Below, in pieces: positions 18,876 through 27,580 of a stretch of 64,000 nucleotides of DNA. Within the stretch, counting starts at the first letter, position 1, and each line of letters starts with the position of its first letter. The notes beneath the pieces were generated by a model. The model was not told the origin of the DNA. It ran no database searches and saw nothing but the letters and a program-made list of their open reading frames with translations. The DNA lies in contig NZ_CP173029.1 of NCBI RefSeq assembly GCF_044772865.1, positions 2,108,001-2,172,000 on the forward strand, in the 5' to 3' direction. The translations under genes and the position numbers were made by a program. The DNA comes from Algirhabdus cladophorae (GTDB lineage Bacteria > Pseudomonadota > Alphaproteobacteria > Rhodobacterales > Rhodobacteraceae).

Positions 18876-18912
18876 GCGTGCCTTTTGGCGCGACCGCTCA
18901 GGAGTAGCCAGC
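18846..18912 (+). promoter_or_regulatory. Attenuator-like alternative RNA structures before leuA
   Basis: Two mutually exclusive folds are visible. Fold A pairs GCTGCTACT (18851-18859, inside the Leu codons) with AGTAGcCAGC (18903-18912) and GTCGC (18865-18869) with GCGAC (18890-18894). Fold B pairs GAGC-GTGCC (18874-18882) with GGCGC and GCTC (18887-18899) around a TTTT loop. A ribosome stalled at the Leu codons would block fold A. No U-tract follows either fold, so the output could be translational rather than transcriptional. Confidence 0.5.
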
Positions 18913-18961
18913 GCCAAGACCGAAACCACCCTCAAAAGCAGACCATTTGAAAGATCCCAAA

Positions 18962-20533
18962 ATGACCCAAGCTGACACATCCCGCGTGTGGATTTTTGAC
19001 ACGACCTTGCGTGATGGCGAACAAAGCCCCGGCGCCACCATGACCCACTCTGAAAAATTGGAAATTGCGGAATTGCTGGACGATATGGGCGTCGACATTA
19101 TCGAAGCAGGATTTCCTATTGCGTCGGATGGGGATTTCGCCGCGGTGTCCGAGATTTCCAAACGCAGTAAAAACGCACGCATTTGCGGCTTGGCGCGGGC
19201 GAACTTCAAGGACATCGACCGGTGTTGGGAGGCTGTAAAACATGCCTCCAAGCCGCGCATTCACACGTTTATCGGAACCTCGCCACTGCACCGGGCGATC
19301 CCGAACCTCAACAAGGACGAAATGGCCGAGCGGATCCACGAAACGGTCACCCATGCACGCAACCTGTGTAACAACGTACAATGGTCGCCCATGGATGCCA
19401 CCCGCACAGAAGAGGATTACCTGTGCCGGGTCGTGGAAATCGCGATCAAGGCCGGTGCCACGACCATCAACATTCCAGACACAGTGGGCTACACTGCCCC
19501 AGTTGAAAGTGCGGATTTGATCCGGATGTTGATCAACAAGGTCCCCGGTGCTGACCAGATCATTTTCGCTACGCACTGTCACAACGATTTGGGCATGGCC
19601 ACGGCCAATTCACTGGCCGCTGTCGAAGGCGGCGCGCGTCAGATTGAATGCACGATCAATGGTCTTGGCGAACGTGCCGGGAATACTGCCTTGGAGGAGG
19701 TCGTGATGGCGTTGAAAGTGCGCGGCGACATTATGCCGTTCACCACAGATATCGACACAACCAAGATCATGAACATCAGCCGCCGCGTGGCCACTGTGTC
19801 AGGCTTTCCAGTGCAATTTAACAAAGCGATTGTTGGCAAAAATGCCTTTGCCCACGAGTCTGGCATTCACCAAGATGGCATGCTGAAGAACGCAGAGACC
19901 TTTGAGATCATGCGCCCCGAAGATGTCGGCCTGTCTGAGACCAATCTGGTCATGGGCAAACATTCTGGCCGGGCCGCTTTGCGTTCGAAATTAAACGAAT
20001 TGGGGTTTGAGTTGGGGGATAACCAGCTCAAGGACGTTTTTGTTAGGTTCAAAGAATTGGCGGATCGCAAGAAAGAGATCTATGATGATGATCTGATTGC
20101 GTTGATGCGTGATGAAGATGCCAACGCAGATCTGGACCGCATGAAGGTCAAATCCCTGCGTGTGGTTTGTGGCACAGAAGGCCCGCAGGAAGCCGATTTG
20201 GTTTTGACCCTCGACGGGGAAGAAAAAGCCGCGACCGCAACTGGTGATGGACCGGTTGATGCTGCATTTAATGCAGTAAAGGCTGTGTTCCCACATGCGG
20301 CCCGCTTGCAGCTCTACCAAGTCAGCGCCGTCACCGAAGGCACTGACGCGCAAGCCACTGTGACTGTGCGTATGGAAGAAGACGGGCGCATTGTTACAGG
20401 CCAGTCTGCGGACACGGATACTGTGGTCGCATCTGTGCGCGCCTATGTGTCTGCCCTGAACCGGTTGTTGGTGCGGCGCGAGAAATCCGGTGGCAAGGAC
20501 ATCAAAGAAGTGAGCTACAAAGACGTCTCGTAA
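18962..20533 (+). CDS. leuA: 2-isopropylmalate synthase
   Basis: 523-residue enzyme condensing acetyl-CoA with 2-ketoisovalerate, the first step of leucine synthesis. The HMGL-like catalytic domain begins DTTLRDGEQSPG, with metal ligands in ATHCHNDLGMA and the NGLGERAGN motif. A LeuA allosteric domain fills the last 130 residues and normally binds leucine for feedback inhibition. The start is ATG 18962; the in-frame upstream codon at 18947 is TTG with no better ribosome site. Expression is probably set by the leader peptide at 18810-18875. A strong terminator follows. Confidence 0.95.
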   Translation: MTQADTSRVWIFDTTLRDGEQSPGATMTHSEKLEIAELLDDMGVDIIEAGFPIASDGDFAAVSEISKRSKNARICGLARANFKDIDRCWEAVKHASKPRIHTFIGTSPLHRAIPNLNKDEMAERIHETVTHARNLCNNVQWSPMDATRTEEDYLCRVVEIAIKAGATTINIPDTVGYTAPVESADLIRMLINKVPGADQIIFATHCHNDLGMATANSLAAVEGGARQIECTINGLGERAGNTALEEVVMALKVRGDIMPFTTDIDTTKIMNISRRVATVSGFPVQFNKAIVGKNAFAHESGIHQDGMLKNAETFEIMRPEDVGLSETNLVMGKHSGRAALRSKLNELGFELGDNQLKDVFVRFKELADRKKEIYDDDLIALMRDEDANADLDRMKVKSLRVVCGTEGPQEADLVLTLDGEEKAATATGDGPVDAAFNAVKAVFPHAARLQLYQVSAVTEGTDAQATVTVRMEEDGRIVTGQSADTDTVVASVRAYVSALNRLLVRREKSGGKDIKEVSYKDVS

Positions 20534-20565
20534 CCCGAGGTTTTGCGCCCGCTGACGCGGTCGCC

Positions 20566-20607
20566 GGGGGGCGAGGCACTAACGTGCCTCGCCCCCTTCT
20601 TTGTTTG
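20566..20607 (+). terminator. Strong intrinsic terminator of leuA
   Basis: 13-bp GC-rich stem GGGGGCGAGGCAC / GTGCCTCGCCCCC with a 4-nt loop (taac), followed by CTTCTTTGTTTG. This is the clearest conventional terminator in the window and closes the leuA transcript before mreB. Confidence 0.88.
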
Positions 20608-20761
20608 AGTATTTCAAGAAAAAAGAAACTGATAGCGGGCTTTTGCGCAGAGCGACGCCTGCCCCCTTTCGCCTAGGCTTGGGGGGCCTTATAAGATGCC
20701 AGCGCTGACGGGGTGAGGCGACTCGCTTTCATTGGGAACACTTTTGGGAATTATTACGTAA

Positions 20762-21799
20762 ATGTTTGGTTTATCAGGCCTTTTCTCATCCGACATGGCC
20801 ATCGATTTGGGCACGGCGAACACACTTGTTTATGTCAAAGGCAAGGGCGTTATCCTGTCGGAACCGTCGGTTGTGGCCTATCAGGTCAAAGACGGGGTCA
20901 AAAAAGTCCTGGCCGTGGGCGAAGACGCCAAGTTGATGCTGGGCCGCACGCCTGGTTCAATCGAGGCAATTCGTCCTATGCGCGATGGCGTGATTGCTGA
21001 TTTTGACGTGGCTGAGGAAATGATCAAACATTTCATTCGCAAGGTTCACAAACGCACAACTTTCTCCAAACCGAAAATCATTGTTTGTGTGCCGCATGGG
21101 GCAACCCCTGTTGAAAAACGCGCCATCCGCCAGTCGGTTTTGTCTGCCGGGGCACGCCGCGCTGGTTTGATTGCAGAACCTATTGCGGCGGCCATTGGTG
21201 CAGGCATGCCGATCACTGATCCCACGGGCAACATGGTTGTGGACATCGGCGGTGGGACAACTGAAGTGGCTGTTTTGTCGCTTGGTGACATCGTTTATGC
21301 CCGCTCGGTGCGCGTGGGCGGTGACCGTATGGATGAGGCGATCATCAGCTACTTGCGCCGTCAGCAAAACCTCTTGATCGGGGAAAGCACTGCGGAGCGG
21401 ATCAAAACAAGCATTGGCACAGCCCGCATGCCCGACGACGGGCGCGGACAAAGCATGTCGATCCGTGGACGTGATCTGCTGAATGGTGTCCCAAAAGAGA
21501 TCGAAATTTCACAAGCCCAAGTCGCCGAAGCCCTGTCCGAGCCGGTGCAACAAATTTGCGAGGCCGTAATGACCGCGTTGGAAGCCACACCGCCGGACCT
21601 TGCCGCTGATATTGTGGATCGCGGCGTGATGCTAACGGGTGGTGGTGCGTTGCTGGGTGAATTAGACTTGGCCCTGCGCGAACAAACGGGCTTGGCCATT
21701 TCAGTGGCAGACGAGTCACTTAATTGTGTGGCCTTGGGCACCGGCAAAGCACTGGAATATGAACACAAGTTGAAACATGTGATAGACTACGACAGTTAA
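20762..21799 (+). CDS. mreB: Rod shape-determining actin homolog MreB
   Basis: 345-residue actin-like ATPase that forms membrane-associated filaments guiding lateral-wall synthesis. Phosphate-1 motif is AIDLGTANTLVYV, phosphate-2 is VVDIGGGTTEVAVLS, and the adenosine motif is LTGGGALLGELD. The N-terminal FGLSGLFSSD is the usual short membrane-targeting start. It is first in the mreBCD-mrdA-rodA operon, with the next gene 33 bp downstream. Confidence 0.97.
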   Translation: MFGLSGLFSSDMAIDLGTANTLVYVKGKGVILSEPSVVAYQVKDGVKKVLAVGEDAKLMLGRTPGSIEAIRPMRDGVIADFDVAEEMIKHFIRKVHKRTTFSKPKIIVCVPHGATPVEKRAIRQSVLSAGARRAGLIAEPIAAAIGAGMPITDPTGNMVVDIGGGTTEVAVLSLGDIVYARSVRVGGDRMDEAIISYLRRQQNLLIGESTAERIKTSIGTARMPDDGRGQSMSIRGRDLLNGVPKEIEISQAQVAEALSEPVQQICEAVMTALEATPPDLAADIVDRGVMLTGGGALLGELDLALREQTGLAISVADESLNCVALGTGKALEYEHKLKHVIDYDS

Positions 21800-21832
21800 T
21801 ATCACGATCAGGCACAGCTTTTGAGGTGAGCC

Positions 21833-22735
21833 TTGGCACGCGACCGCGCGACACAACATGATTACATGACCCCCATTCGGCGCTTGCTGGTGGGGGTTTT
21901 GGTCGTTGTGTTACTAGGTATTTTTCTAATTTGGCGCATCGACAGCCCCCGCGTGGAACGCTTTCGCGCAAATCTGATTGACCGCGTTGTGCCAAGTTTT
22001 TCATGGGCCTCGGCGCCCGTGACGGGCTTGACCAATATCGTGCGGGATTTTCAGAGCTATCAGCGCATCTATGATCAAAATCAGGAACTGCGACGCGAAC
22101 TTCAGCAAATGAAGGCTTGGAAAGAGGCAGCATTGCAGTTGGAGCAGGAAAATGCCCGACTGCTCGATCTGAATAAAGTGCGCCTTGATCCACAATTTAC
22201 CTTTGTCACAGGCGTTGTGCTGGCCGATAGCGGTTCGCCGTTTCGTCAATCGCTGTTGTTGAATGTGGGCCGGCGCGATGGGATCTTGGACGGTTGGGCC
22301 ACGATGGACGGCATCGGCCTTGTTGGGCGGATATCTGGACTGGGCGAAAACACAGCGCGGGTTTTGTTGCTGACCGATACTGCTAGCCGCATTCCGATCA
22401 CGATCCAACCCTCGGGACAAAAGGCCATTTTGTCCGGCGACAACACAGCTGCCCCACCAGTCGAATTTTTGGACAACCCAGATGCCGTACGCCCGGGCGA
22501 CAGCGTGATTACTTCAGGCGACGGCGGCGTGTTTCCCGCAGGCCTGCTGGTGGGCCATATCGCACAAGGACCAGATCGACGGCTGCGTGTTAGATTGTCA
22601 GCAGATTATCAGCGCCTTGAATTTTTGCGCGTGTTGCGCAGCTACCAAGGGGAACAAATCACCAGTCCCGGGGCCCTCTTGAACCCGCCAGTGCAATCGG
22701 AACCACTTGAGACCAGTGAGGCCGCCGATGGCTGA
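21833..22735 (+). CDS. mreC: Rod shape-determining protein MreC
   Basis: 300-residue protein with one N-terminal helix (LLVGVLVVVLLGIFLIW), a coiled coil (about residues 70-105, rich in Gln/Glu/Leu) and a periplasmic beta domain, the standard MreC plan. It bridges MreB, MreD and the PBP2/RodA synthase. The start is taken as TTG 21833 because GAGGTGAG precedes it at good spacing and it yields a MARDR... N-terminus with basic residues; ATG 21866 is an in-frame alternative lacking such a site. It overlaps mreD by 8 bp. Confidence 0.92.
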   Translation: MARDRATQHDYMTPIRRLLVGVLVVVLLGIFLIWRIDSPRVERFRANLIDRVVPSFSWASAPVTGLTNIVRDFQSYQRIYDQNQELRRELQQMKAWKEAALQLEQENARLLDLNKVRLDPQFTFVTGVVLADSGSPFRQSLLLNVGRRDGILDGWATMDGIGLVGRISGLGENTARVLLLTDTASRIPITIQPSGQKAILSGDNTAAPPVEFLDNPDAVRPGDSVITSGDGGVFPAGLLVGHIAQGPDRRLRVRLSADYQRLEFLRVLRSYQGEQITSPGALLNPPVQSEPLETSEAADG

Positions 22736-23267
22736 GACTGTTGCCGAACGCAGGTTGGTGTACTGGACGCTCTATGTGATGATCGCCTTTGTGCTGTTTT
22801 TCATCCATTTTCTGCCGCAACAAACCATGCCTGCCCAATGGGCTGCACCGGATATTTTGCTGGTTCTGACCTATGCTTGGACGGTGCGGCGGCCTGAATT
22901 TATTCCCTTGGCGTTGATCGCTGGGATGTTCTTGCTGGCGGATTTTCTGTTTCATCGCCCCCCCGGTCTAATGGCCGCTTGTGTTGTGATCGGGGCCGAG
23001 TTTTTGCGCAGCCGGGCGATGGACATTGGGCGGTCCAGCTTTTCTCTGGAATGGCTGTTGGTCAGTTGTGCGATTGCCGGTGGGTTCGTTGTGGCGCGCA
23101 TTATTACTGGACTGGCTCTCATTCCGCAGGCGCCTTTGAACCTTGGGCTCATTCAAACGGCACTGAGCATTGCCTGCTATCCCATCGTCGCAGCCCTCAG
23201 CCATTATGTGCTTGGGGTGCGACCTACGGTGCGGGGTAGCGCCGAAGATGTGGGGGCGCGCATATGA
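22728..23267 (+). CDS. mreD: Rod shape-determining protein MreD
   Basis: 179-residue inner-membrane protein with about five hydrophobic helices, matching MreD in size and operon position. The start ATG 22728 (MAETVAERR) has GTGAGG just before it and lies inside the last codons of mreC. MreD links MreC to the wall elongation machinery. Its TGA overlaps the mrdA ATG by 4 bp. Confidence 0.88.
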   Translation: MAETVAERRLVYWTLYVMIAFVLFFIHFLPQQTMPAQWAAPDILLVLTYAWTVRRPEFIPLALIAGMFLLADFLFHRPPGLMAACVVIGAEFLRSRAMDIGRSSFSLEWLLVSCAIAGGFVVARIITGLALIPQAPLNLGLIQTALSIACYPIVAALSHYVLGVRPTVRGSAEDVGARI

Positions 23268-25207
23268 AACGCGCGGCTCTGGAGACCGAAGCAAGTGCGC
23301 GCAAGATCACGCGACGCGGGTTGTTTTTGGGCGGTGCCCAAGTGGCGATGCTGGCTGTGCTGGGCTATCGCATGCGCGTATTGCAGATCGACCAAGCGGA
23401 CGAATTTCGACTGCTCGCGGACGAAAACCGGATCAATGTGCGCCTGATCCCACCTGCACGTGGATTGGTCTATGACCGCGACGGCGTTTTGGTCGCTGGT
23501 AACGAACAGAACTACCGCATCGTGATCGTGCGCGAGGACGCAGGGGATGTGGCAGCGGTTCTGGAACGCTTGTCGACTTTGGTCCCGATAACTCAAGAAC
23601 AGCAGACGCAGATCATTTCCGAAGTGAACAAACGAAGTCCTTTTGTGCCCGTCACAATTCTGGATCGCATGACATGGCAGGACGTAGCCGCCGTTTCGGC
23701 CAACGCCCCTGCCCTTCCCGGGATCACCGCAGAGGTGGGATTGTCCCGCGTTTATCCTGTGGGCGCCGATTATGCCCATGTTATGGGCTATGTGGGGCCC
23801 GTCAGTGATTTTGACCTGCAACGGATCGATGACAAGGATCCGTTATTACAAATCCCGCGTTTTCAAATCGGCAAAACCGGGGTTGAGGCCAAGTTGGAAC
23901 GCCCGTTGCGCGGGAGTGCGGGCACAAAACGGGTCGAGGTCAACGCGATTGGCCGTGTCATGCGCGAGCTTGACCGCAACGAAGCCTCGCCGGGTGATAA
24001 CGTTCAACTAACCATCGACACTGGCTTGCAAAACTATGTGCAAGAACGCCTCAAAGGGCAAGCTGCCTCTGCGGTCGTGATGGATGTCGACACTGGCGAT
24101 TTGCTGGCCATTGGGTCTGCACCGACGTTTGATCCCAACCTTTTTGTGCGTGGGATTTCAACCAAAGCCTATAATGCCCTACTGGAAGACAAATACCGCC
24201 CTTTTCGGTCCAAGGCGGTCCAAGACATCTATCCCCCCGGATCCACATTCAAAATGGTGACAGCCCTTGCGGCCCTTGAGGACGGTGTTATCGACACCCA
24301 AGAAACCGTGCGCTGTGTCGGCCACAAAGAAGTCGCTGATGTACGCTTTCACTGTTGGAAACGTGCAGGGCACGGCAATGTTGATTTCCAAAAATCCCTA
24401 AAAGAAAGCTGCGATGTTTACTATTATGACATCGCTCTGCGGGTGGGGATCGAGAAAATTTCGGCCATGGCGAAACGATTGGGATTGGGCGTGCGTCATG
24501 ACGTGCCCATGTCCGCCGTTGCCCAAGGACTAGCCCCGACCAAGGCCTGGAAGCGCGAAAATCGTGGCAAGGATTGGGTGATTGGCGACACCGTGAATGC
24601 TGCGATCGGGCAAGGATTTGTGCTGTCCTCACCGATGCAATTGGCCGTAATGGCCGCACGGCTGGCCACTGGACGGTCCGTCGAGCCGCGCTTGATCAAA
24701 TCGCGTAACGGTGTCGAAGAACCACTGCGCGGCGGTGATCCCCTTGGGATCAACGAAAACCTGCTGCGTGAAGTGCGGCGCGCGATGTATTCGGTCTCGA
24801 ATAGTTCTGGTGGTACCGCCTATGGCAGCCGCATTTTGGGCGACGCGTTTCGCATGGCAGGCAAAACCGGCACCTCTCAGGTGCGCCGGATCACAGCGGC
24901 TGAACGTGCACGCGGCGTGACCCGCAACGAGGATCTGCCATGGGAACGCCGCGACCACGCCTTGTTTGTGAACTTTGCACCGTTTGATAATCCAAAATAC
25001 GCCGTTGCCGTTGTTGTCGAACATGGCGGCGGCGGCTCGACCGCTGCGGCCCCTATTGCCCGCGATATCACGTTGCAGGCGCTTTATGGCGAATTGCCCC
25101 CGCTGACCGCCTATCCCAAGAAGGATCGCAATCGCATCCTGTCCGAGCGCAAGAAAATGGAACTCCGCACCTTTACTGTCGGATCAGACAGCAGTGACCG
25201 CGCATGA
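23264..25207 (+). CDS. mrdA: Penicillin-binding protein 2 (peptidoglycan transpeptidase)
   Basis: 647-residue class B PBP that cross-links lateral-wall peptidoglycan. N-terminal membrane anchor is GLFLGGAQVAMLAVLGY and a dimerisation/pedestal domain follows. The transpeptidase has nucleophile Ser327 in PPGSTFKMV (SxxK), an SxN-type ESCDVYYYD motif and KTG in AGKTGTSQV. Starts and stops overlap its neighbours by 4 bp on both sides, so synthesis is coupled to MreD and RodA. Confidence 0.96.
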   Translation: MKRAALETEASARKITRRGLFLGGAQVAMLAVLGYRMRVLQIDQADEFRLLADENRINVRLIPPARGLVYDRDGVLVAGNEQNYRIVIVREDAGDVAAVLERLSTLVPITQEQQTQIISEVNKRSPFVPVTILDRMTWQDVAAVSANAPALPGITAEVGLSRVYPVGADYAHVMGYVGPVSDFDLQRIDDKDPLLQIPRFQIGKTGVEAKLERPLRGSAGTKRVEVNAIGRVMRELDRNEASPGDNVQLTIDTGLQNYVQERLKGQAASAVVMDVDTGDLLAIGSAPTFDPNLFVRGISTKAYNALLEDKYRPFRSKAVQDIYPPGSTFKMVTALAALEDGVIDTQETVRCVGHKEVADVRFHCWKRAGHGNVDFQKSLKESCDVYYYDIALRVGIEKISAMAKRLGLGVRHDVPMSAVAQGLAPTKAWKRENRGKDWVIGDTVNAAIGQGFVLSSPMQLAVMAARLATGRSVEPRLIKSRNGVEEPLRGGDPLGINENLLREVRRAMYSVSNSSGGTAYGSRILGDAFRMAGKTGTSQVRRITAAERARGVTRNEDLPWERRDHALFVNFAPFDNPKYAVAVVVEHGGGGSTAAAPIARDITLQALYGELPPLTAYPKKDRNRILSERKKMELRTFTVGSDSSDRA

Positions 25208-26343
25208 GTTATCTTGAATACACCGTCAAGTCCGTCCCAAGCGGCGCACGAAAGCTGTTCTACCTGAACTGGCCTTTGATCGTTTTGATCGTATCCGTCG
25301 CCTCTATCGGCTTTTTGATGCTTTATTCAGTGGCAGGTGGATCTTGGACCCCTTGGGCCATGGCGCAAATGCAGCGATTTGCTTTGGGCCTAGGGTTGAT
25401 GTTCATTATCGCGATGGTGCCCATATGGTTTTGGCGCAACATGGCTGTGGTGGCCTATCTTGGAACGCTGTTTTTACTGCTCTTGGTGGAACTCATTGGG
25501 GATCAAGGCGGCGGGGCTCAGCGTTGGATCGACCTCGGATTTATGCGGCTACAACCCTCGGAACTGGCCAAGATCACGTTGGTCATGCTGCTGGCAGCCT
25601 ACTATGATTGGCTGCCGATCCAAAACACATCGCGGCCTTTGTGGGTGCTTTTACCTTTGATCCTGATCCTGATCCCCGTAGCCATGGTGTTGCGCCAACC
25701 TGATTTGGGAACCGCGCTGTTGTTGGTGATGGGGGGGGGCATAATGATGTGGCTCGCAGGCCTGCATCGGGCTTATTTCGCTGCCGTCGTAACAGCAGGT
25801 ATCGGCACGGTTTTGGCAGTTTTCAGGTCCCAAGGCACCGACTGGCAGTTGCTCAAGGACTACCAATATCGCCGGATCGATACGTTTTTGACGCCGGATT
25901 CCGATCCATTGGGCGCGGGATACCATATCACCCAATCAAAGATTGCGCTGGGATCTGGCGGCTGGACCGGGCGCGGCTTTATGCAAGGCACACAGGCGCG
26001 CCTTAACTTTCTGCCAGAAAAACACACGGATTTCATTTTCACCACTTTGGCCGAAGAATTTGGATTTGTCGGGGCGATTTCCTTGCTGATCCTGTACGGC
26101 CTGATCATCGCTTTTTGCGCCTTATCAGCGTTCAACAACAAGGATCGTTTTGCATCGCTGCTGACGCTCGGGGTTGCGGCCACGTTCTTTTTGTTTTTCG
26201 CCGTCAATATGTCGATGGTCATGGGGCTTGCGCCCGTGGTTGGGGTGCCATTGCCCCTTGTCAGCTACGGTGGCTCTGCCATGCTGGTTCTTATGGTAGC
26301 CTTTGGACTGGTTCAAAGCGCCCACATTCACCGCCCAAGGTAA
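25204..26343 (+). CDS. rodA: Peptidoglycan glycosyltransferase RodA (SEDS family)
   Basis: 379-residue SEDS protein with about ten transmembrane helices. It polymerises lipid II glycan strands together with PBP2. Family features include GAQRWIDLGF, RLQPSELAK, RQPDLGTALL, the catalytic-loop region FLPEKHTDFIF and PLPLVSYGGS near the C-terminus. It overlaps mrdA by 4 bp and is followed after 6 bp by the ghrA-like gene. Confidence 0.96.
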   Translation: MSYLEYTVKSVPSGARKLFYLNWPLIVLIVSVASIGFLMLYSVAGGSWTPWAMAQMQRFALGLGLMFIIAMVPIWFWRNMAVVAYLGTLFLLLLVELIGDQGGGAQRWIDLGFMRLQPSELAKITLVMLLAAYYDWLPIQNTSRPLWVLLPLILILIPVAMVLRQPDLGTALLLVMGGGIMMWLAGLHRAYFAAVVTAGIGTVLAVFRSQGTDWQLLKDYQYRRIDTFLTPDSDPLGAGYHITQSKIALGSGGWTGRGFMQGTQARLNFLPEKHTDFIFTTLAEEFGFVGAISLLILYGLIIAFCALSAFNNKDRFASLLTLGVAATFFLFFAVNMSMVMGLAPVVGVPLPLVSYGGSAMLVLMVAFGLVQSAHIHRPR

Positions 26344-26349
26344 CCCTCG

Positions 26350-27279
26350 ATGATCAATGTTCTTTTCGCTGCAAGAGAGGCCCGTTGGCCCGAATATCAA
26401 ATTCCATTGCAGCAGGCTTTTGCGAAGGCGGGCCTGACGGTCAACCTCAGCCAAAACCATCCGCCGGACACCGTTGACTACATCGTTTACGCCCCCAACA
26501 GCGATGTTCAGGATTTCGCGCCCTATACCAAATGTCGTGGTGTCCTGAACCTTTGGGCGGGGGTCGAGGATGTGGTTCACAATGAAACCCTGACCCAACC
26601 TTTGGCGCGCATGGTCGACTATGGATTGACCCAAGGGATGATCGAATGGGTCACGGGCCATGTGCTGCGCCTGCATCTGGGCATGGACGCTCATATTCTG
26701 GGGCAAGACGGAGTGTGGCGGACGGATACGCCGCCACTGTCTAAGGATCGCCGCGTCAGCATTTTTGGCCTAGGGGCCTTGGGCGCTGCCTGTGGTCAGG
26801 CTTTGGCAAGCCTCGGGTTTCCCGTGACCGGCTGGTCGCGCAGCCCCAAGGACATTGCCGGGATCACTTGCCTGAACGGGGATAAGGGCTTTCAAGTCGC
26901 GCTAGAAGCCGCTGATATTGCAGTTCTTTTGGTGCCATTAACGCCACAGACAACAGGCCTGATCAATGCAGCAGCCCTGGCACAGATGCCAAAAGGGGCG
27001 ATGCTGCTAAATCCTGCGCGCGGTCCCGTCATCGATGATGAGGCATTGCTCGCCGCATTGGAGAGTGGGCATATTGCGCAAGCAACTTTGGATGTGTTTG
27101 CGGTCGAGCCTTTGCCAGCAGATCACCCCTATTGGGCCCACCCTGCGGTGACTGTCACCCCGCATATTGCCTCGACCACGCGAGCAGACACGGCCAGTGA
27201 AATGATTGCCAAAAATATTGCGCGCGACCAAAACGGTCAGGGTCTGATCCATTTGGTTGATCGGACGTCTGGATATTAA
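26350..27279 (+). CDS. ghrA: Glyoxylate/hydroxypyruvate reductase A-like D-2-hydroxyacid dehydrogenase
   Basis: 309-residue NAD(P)-dependent 2-hydroxyacid dehydrogenase. The cofactor-binding glycine motif is IFGLGALGAACGQALA. Catalytic residues are Arg in NPARGPVI, Glu in FAVEPLP and His in VTPHIAS. Overall pattern and length fit GhrA, which reduces glyoxylate and hydroxypyruvate. It starts 6 bp after rodA on the same strand, so it is probably read from the cell-shape operon although it has no known role there. Confidence 0.85.
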   Translation: MINVLFAAREARWPEYQIPLQQAFAKAGLTVNLSQNHPPDTVDYIVYAPNSDVQDFAPYTKCRGVLNLWAGVEDVVHNETLTQPLARMVDYGLTQGMIEWVTGHVLRLHLGMDAHILGQDGVWRTDTPPLSKDRRVSIFGLGALGAACGQALASLGFPVTGWSRSPKDIAGITCLNGDKGFQVALEAADIAVLLVPLTPQTTGLINAAALAQMPKGAMLLNPARGPVIDDEALLAALESGHIAQATLDVFAVEPLPADHPYWAHPAVTVTPHIASTTRADTASEMIAKNIARDQNGQGLIHLVDRTSGY

Positions 27280-27289
27280 TCTGCGGTCC

Positions 27290-27490
27290 CAGAACGCAAA
27301 CGGCCCCCAGAAAAACTGGAGGCCGCATGCCCGGCGGCGCAATACGCTGGCGGTGCTACCCATATCCCTCAGCTACCAGTCTGCCAGCGAAGCGTCCACA
27401 TGGACCCTCGCAGCAGCTTCGCTGATGAAATCGCACGCGCCGGTGCCCAGCAGACAGCTAAACCGTCTAAGGCTTACCGGTAAACTAAGC
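27290..27490 (-). ncRNA. Unassigned structured RNA candidate
   Basis: Intergenic segment that folds well as a minus-strand RNA. TTAGCT-GTCTGC pairs with GCAGAC-(4 nt)-AGCTGA. Inside that lies the 9-bp stem CAGCGAAGC / GCTTCGCTG, capped by a GTCC-atgt-GGAC hairpin, with a 25-nt bulge on the 5' side. It ends in a hairpin at 27301-27325. A TTTGGT...TTAGTTT pair just upstream could be a promoter. It lacks tmRNA, RNase P and SRP signature sequences; I could not match it to 6S RNA either. A tiny ORF with a GAGGGAT site (MGSTASVLRRR...) begins at 27363 on this strand. Confidence 0.45.
27301..27325 (-). terminator. Terminator hairpin, stable form on the minus strand
   Basis: 10-bp stem with a 5-nt loop. 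As minus-strand RNA it is CGGCCTCCAG / CTGGGGGCCG, with one U-G wobble, a TTTTT loop and TTTGCGTTCT after it. On the plus strand the same position is a C-A mismatch and no T-run follows. It therefore most likely ends a leftward transcript (the RNA candidate or sseB-like read-through), not ghrA. Confidence 0.6.
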
Positions 27491-27580
27491 GATTTGCGGC
27501 CAGATTTCCACCAAAAGCACAGCGCGATGACTGTGTGTAGATGCACATCACACCCTCGTTACCGCCTGTTTTTCGCGCGT

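Noticed and set aside
27007..27363. 118-codon minus-strand ORF beginning MGSTASVLRRR
   Set aside because: It runs antisense through the end of ghrA and across the terminator hairpin; only its first codons have a good ribosome site, so I mention it with the RNA candidate and do not call it a gene.
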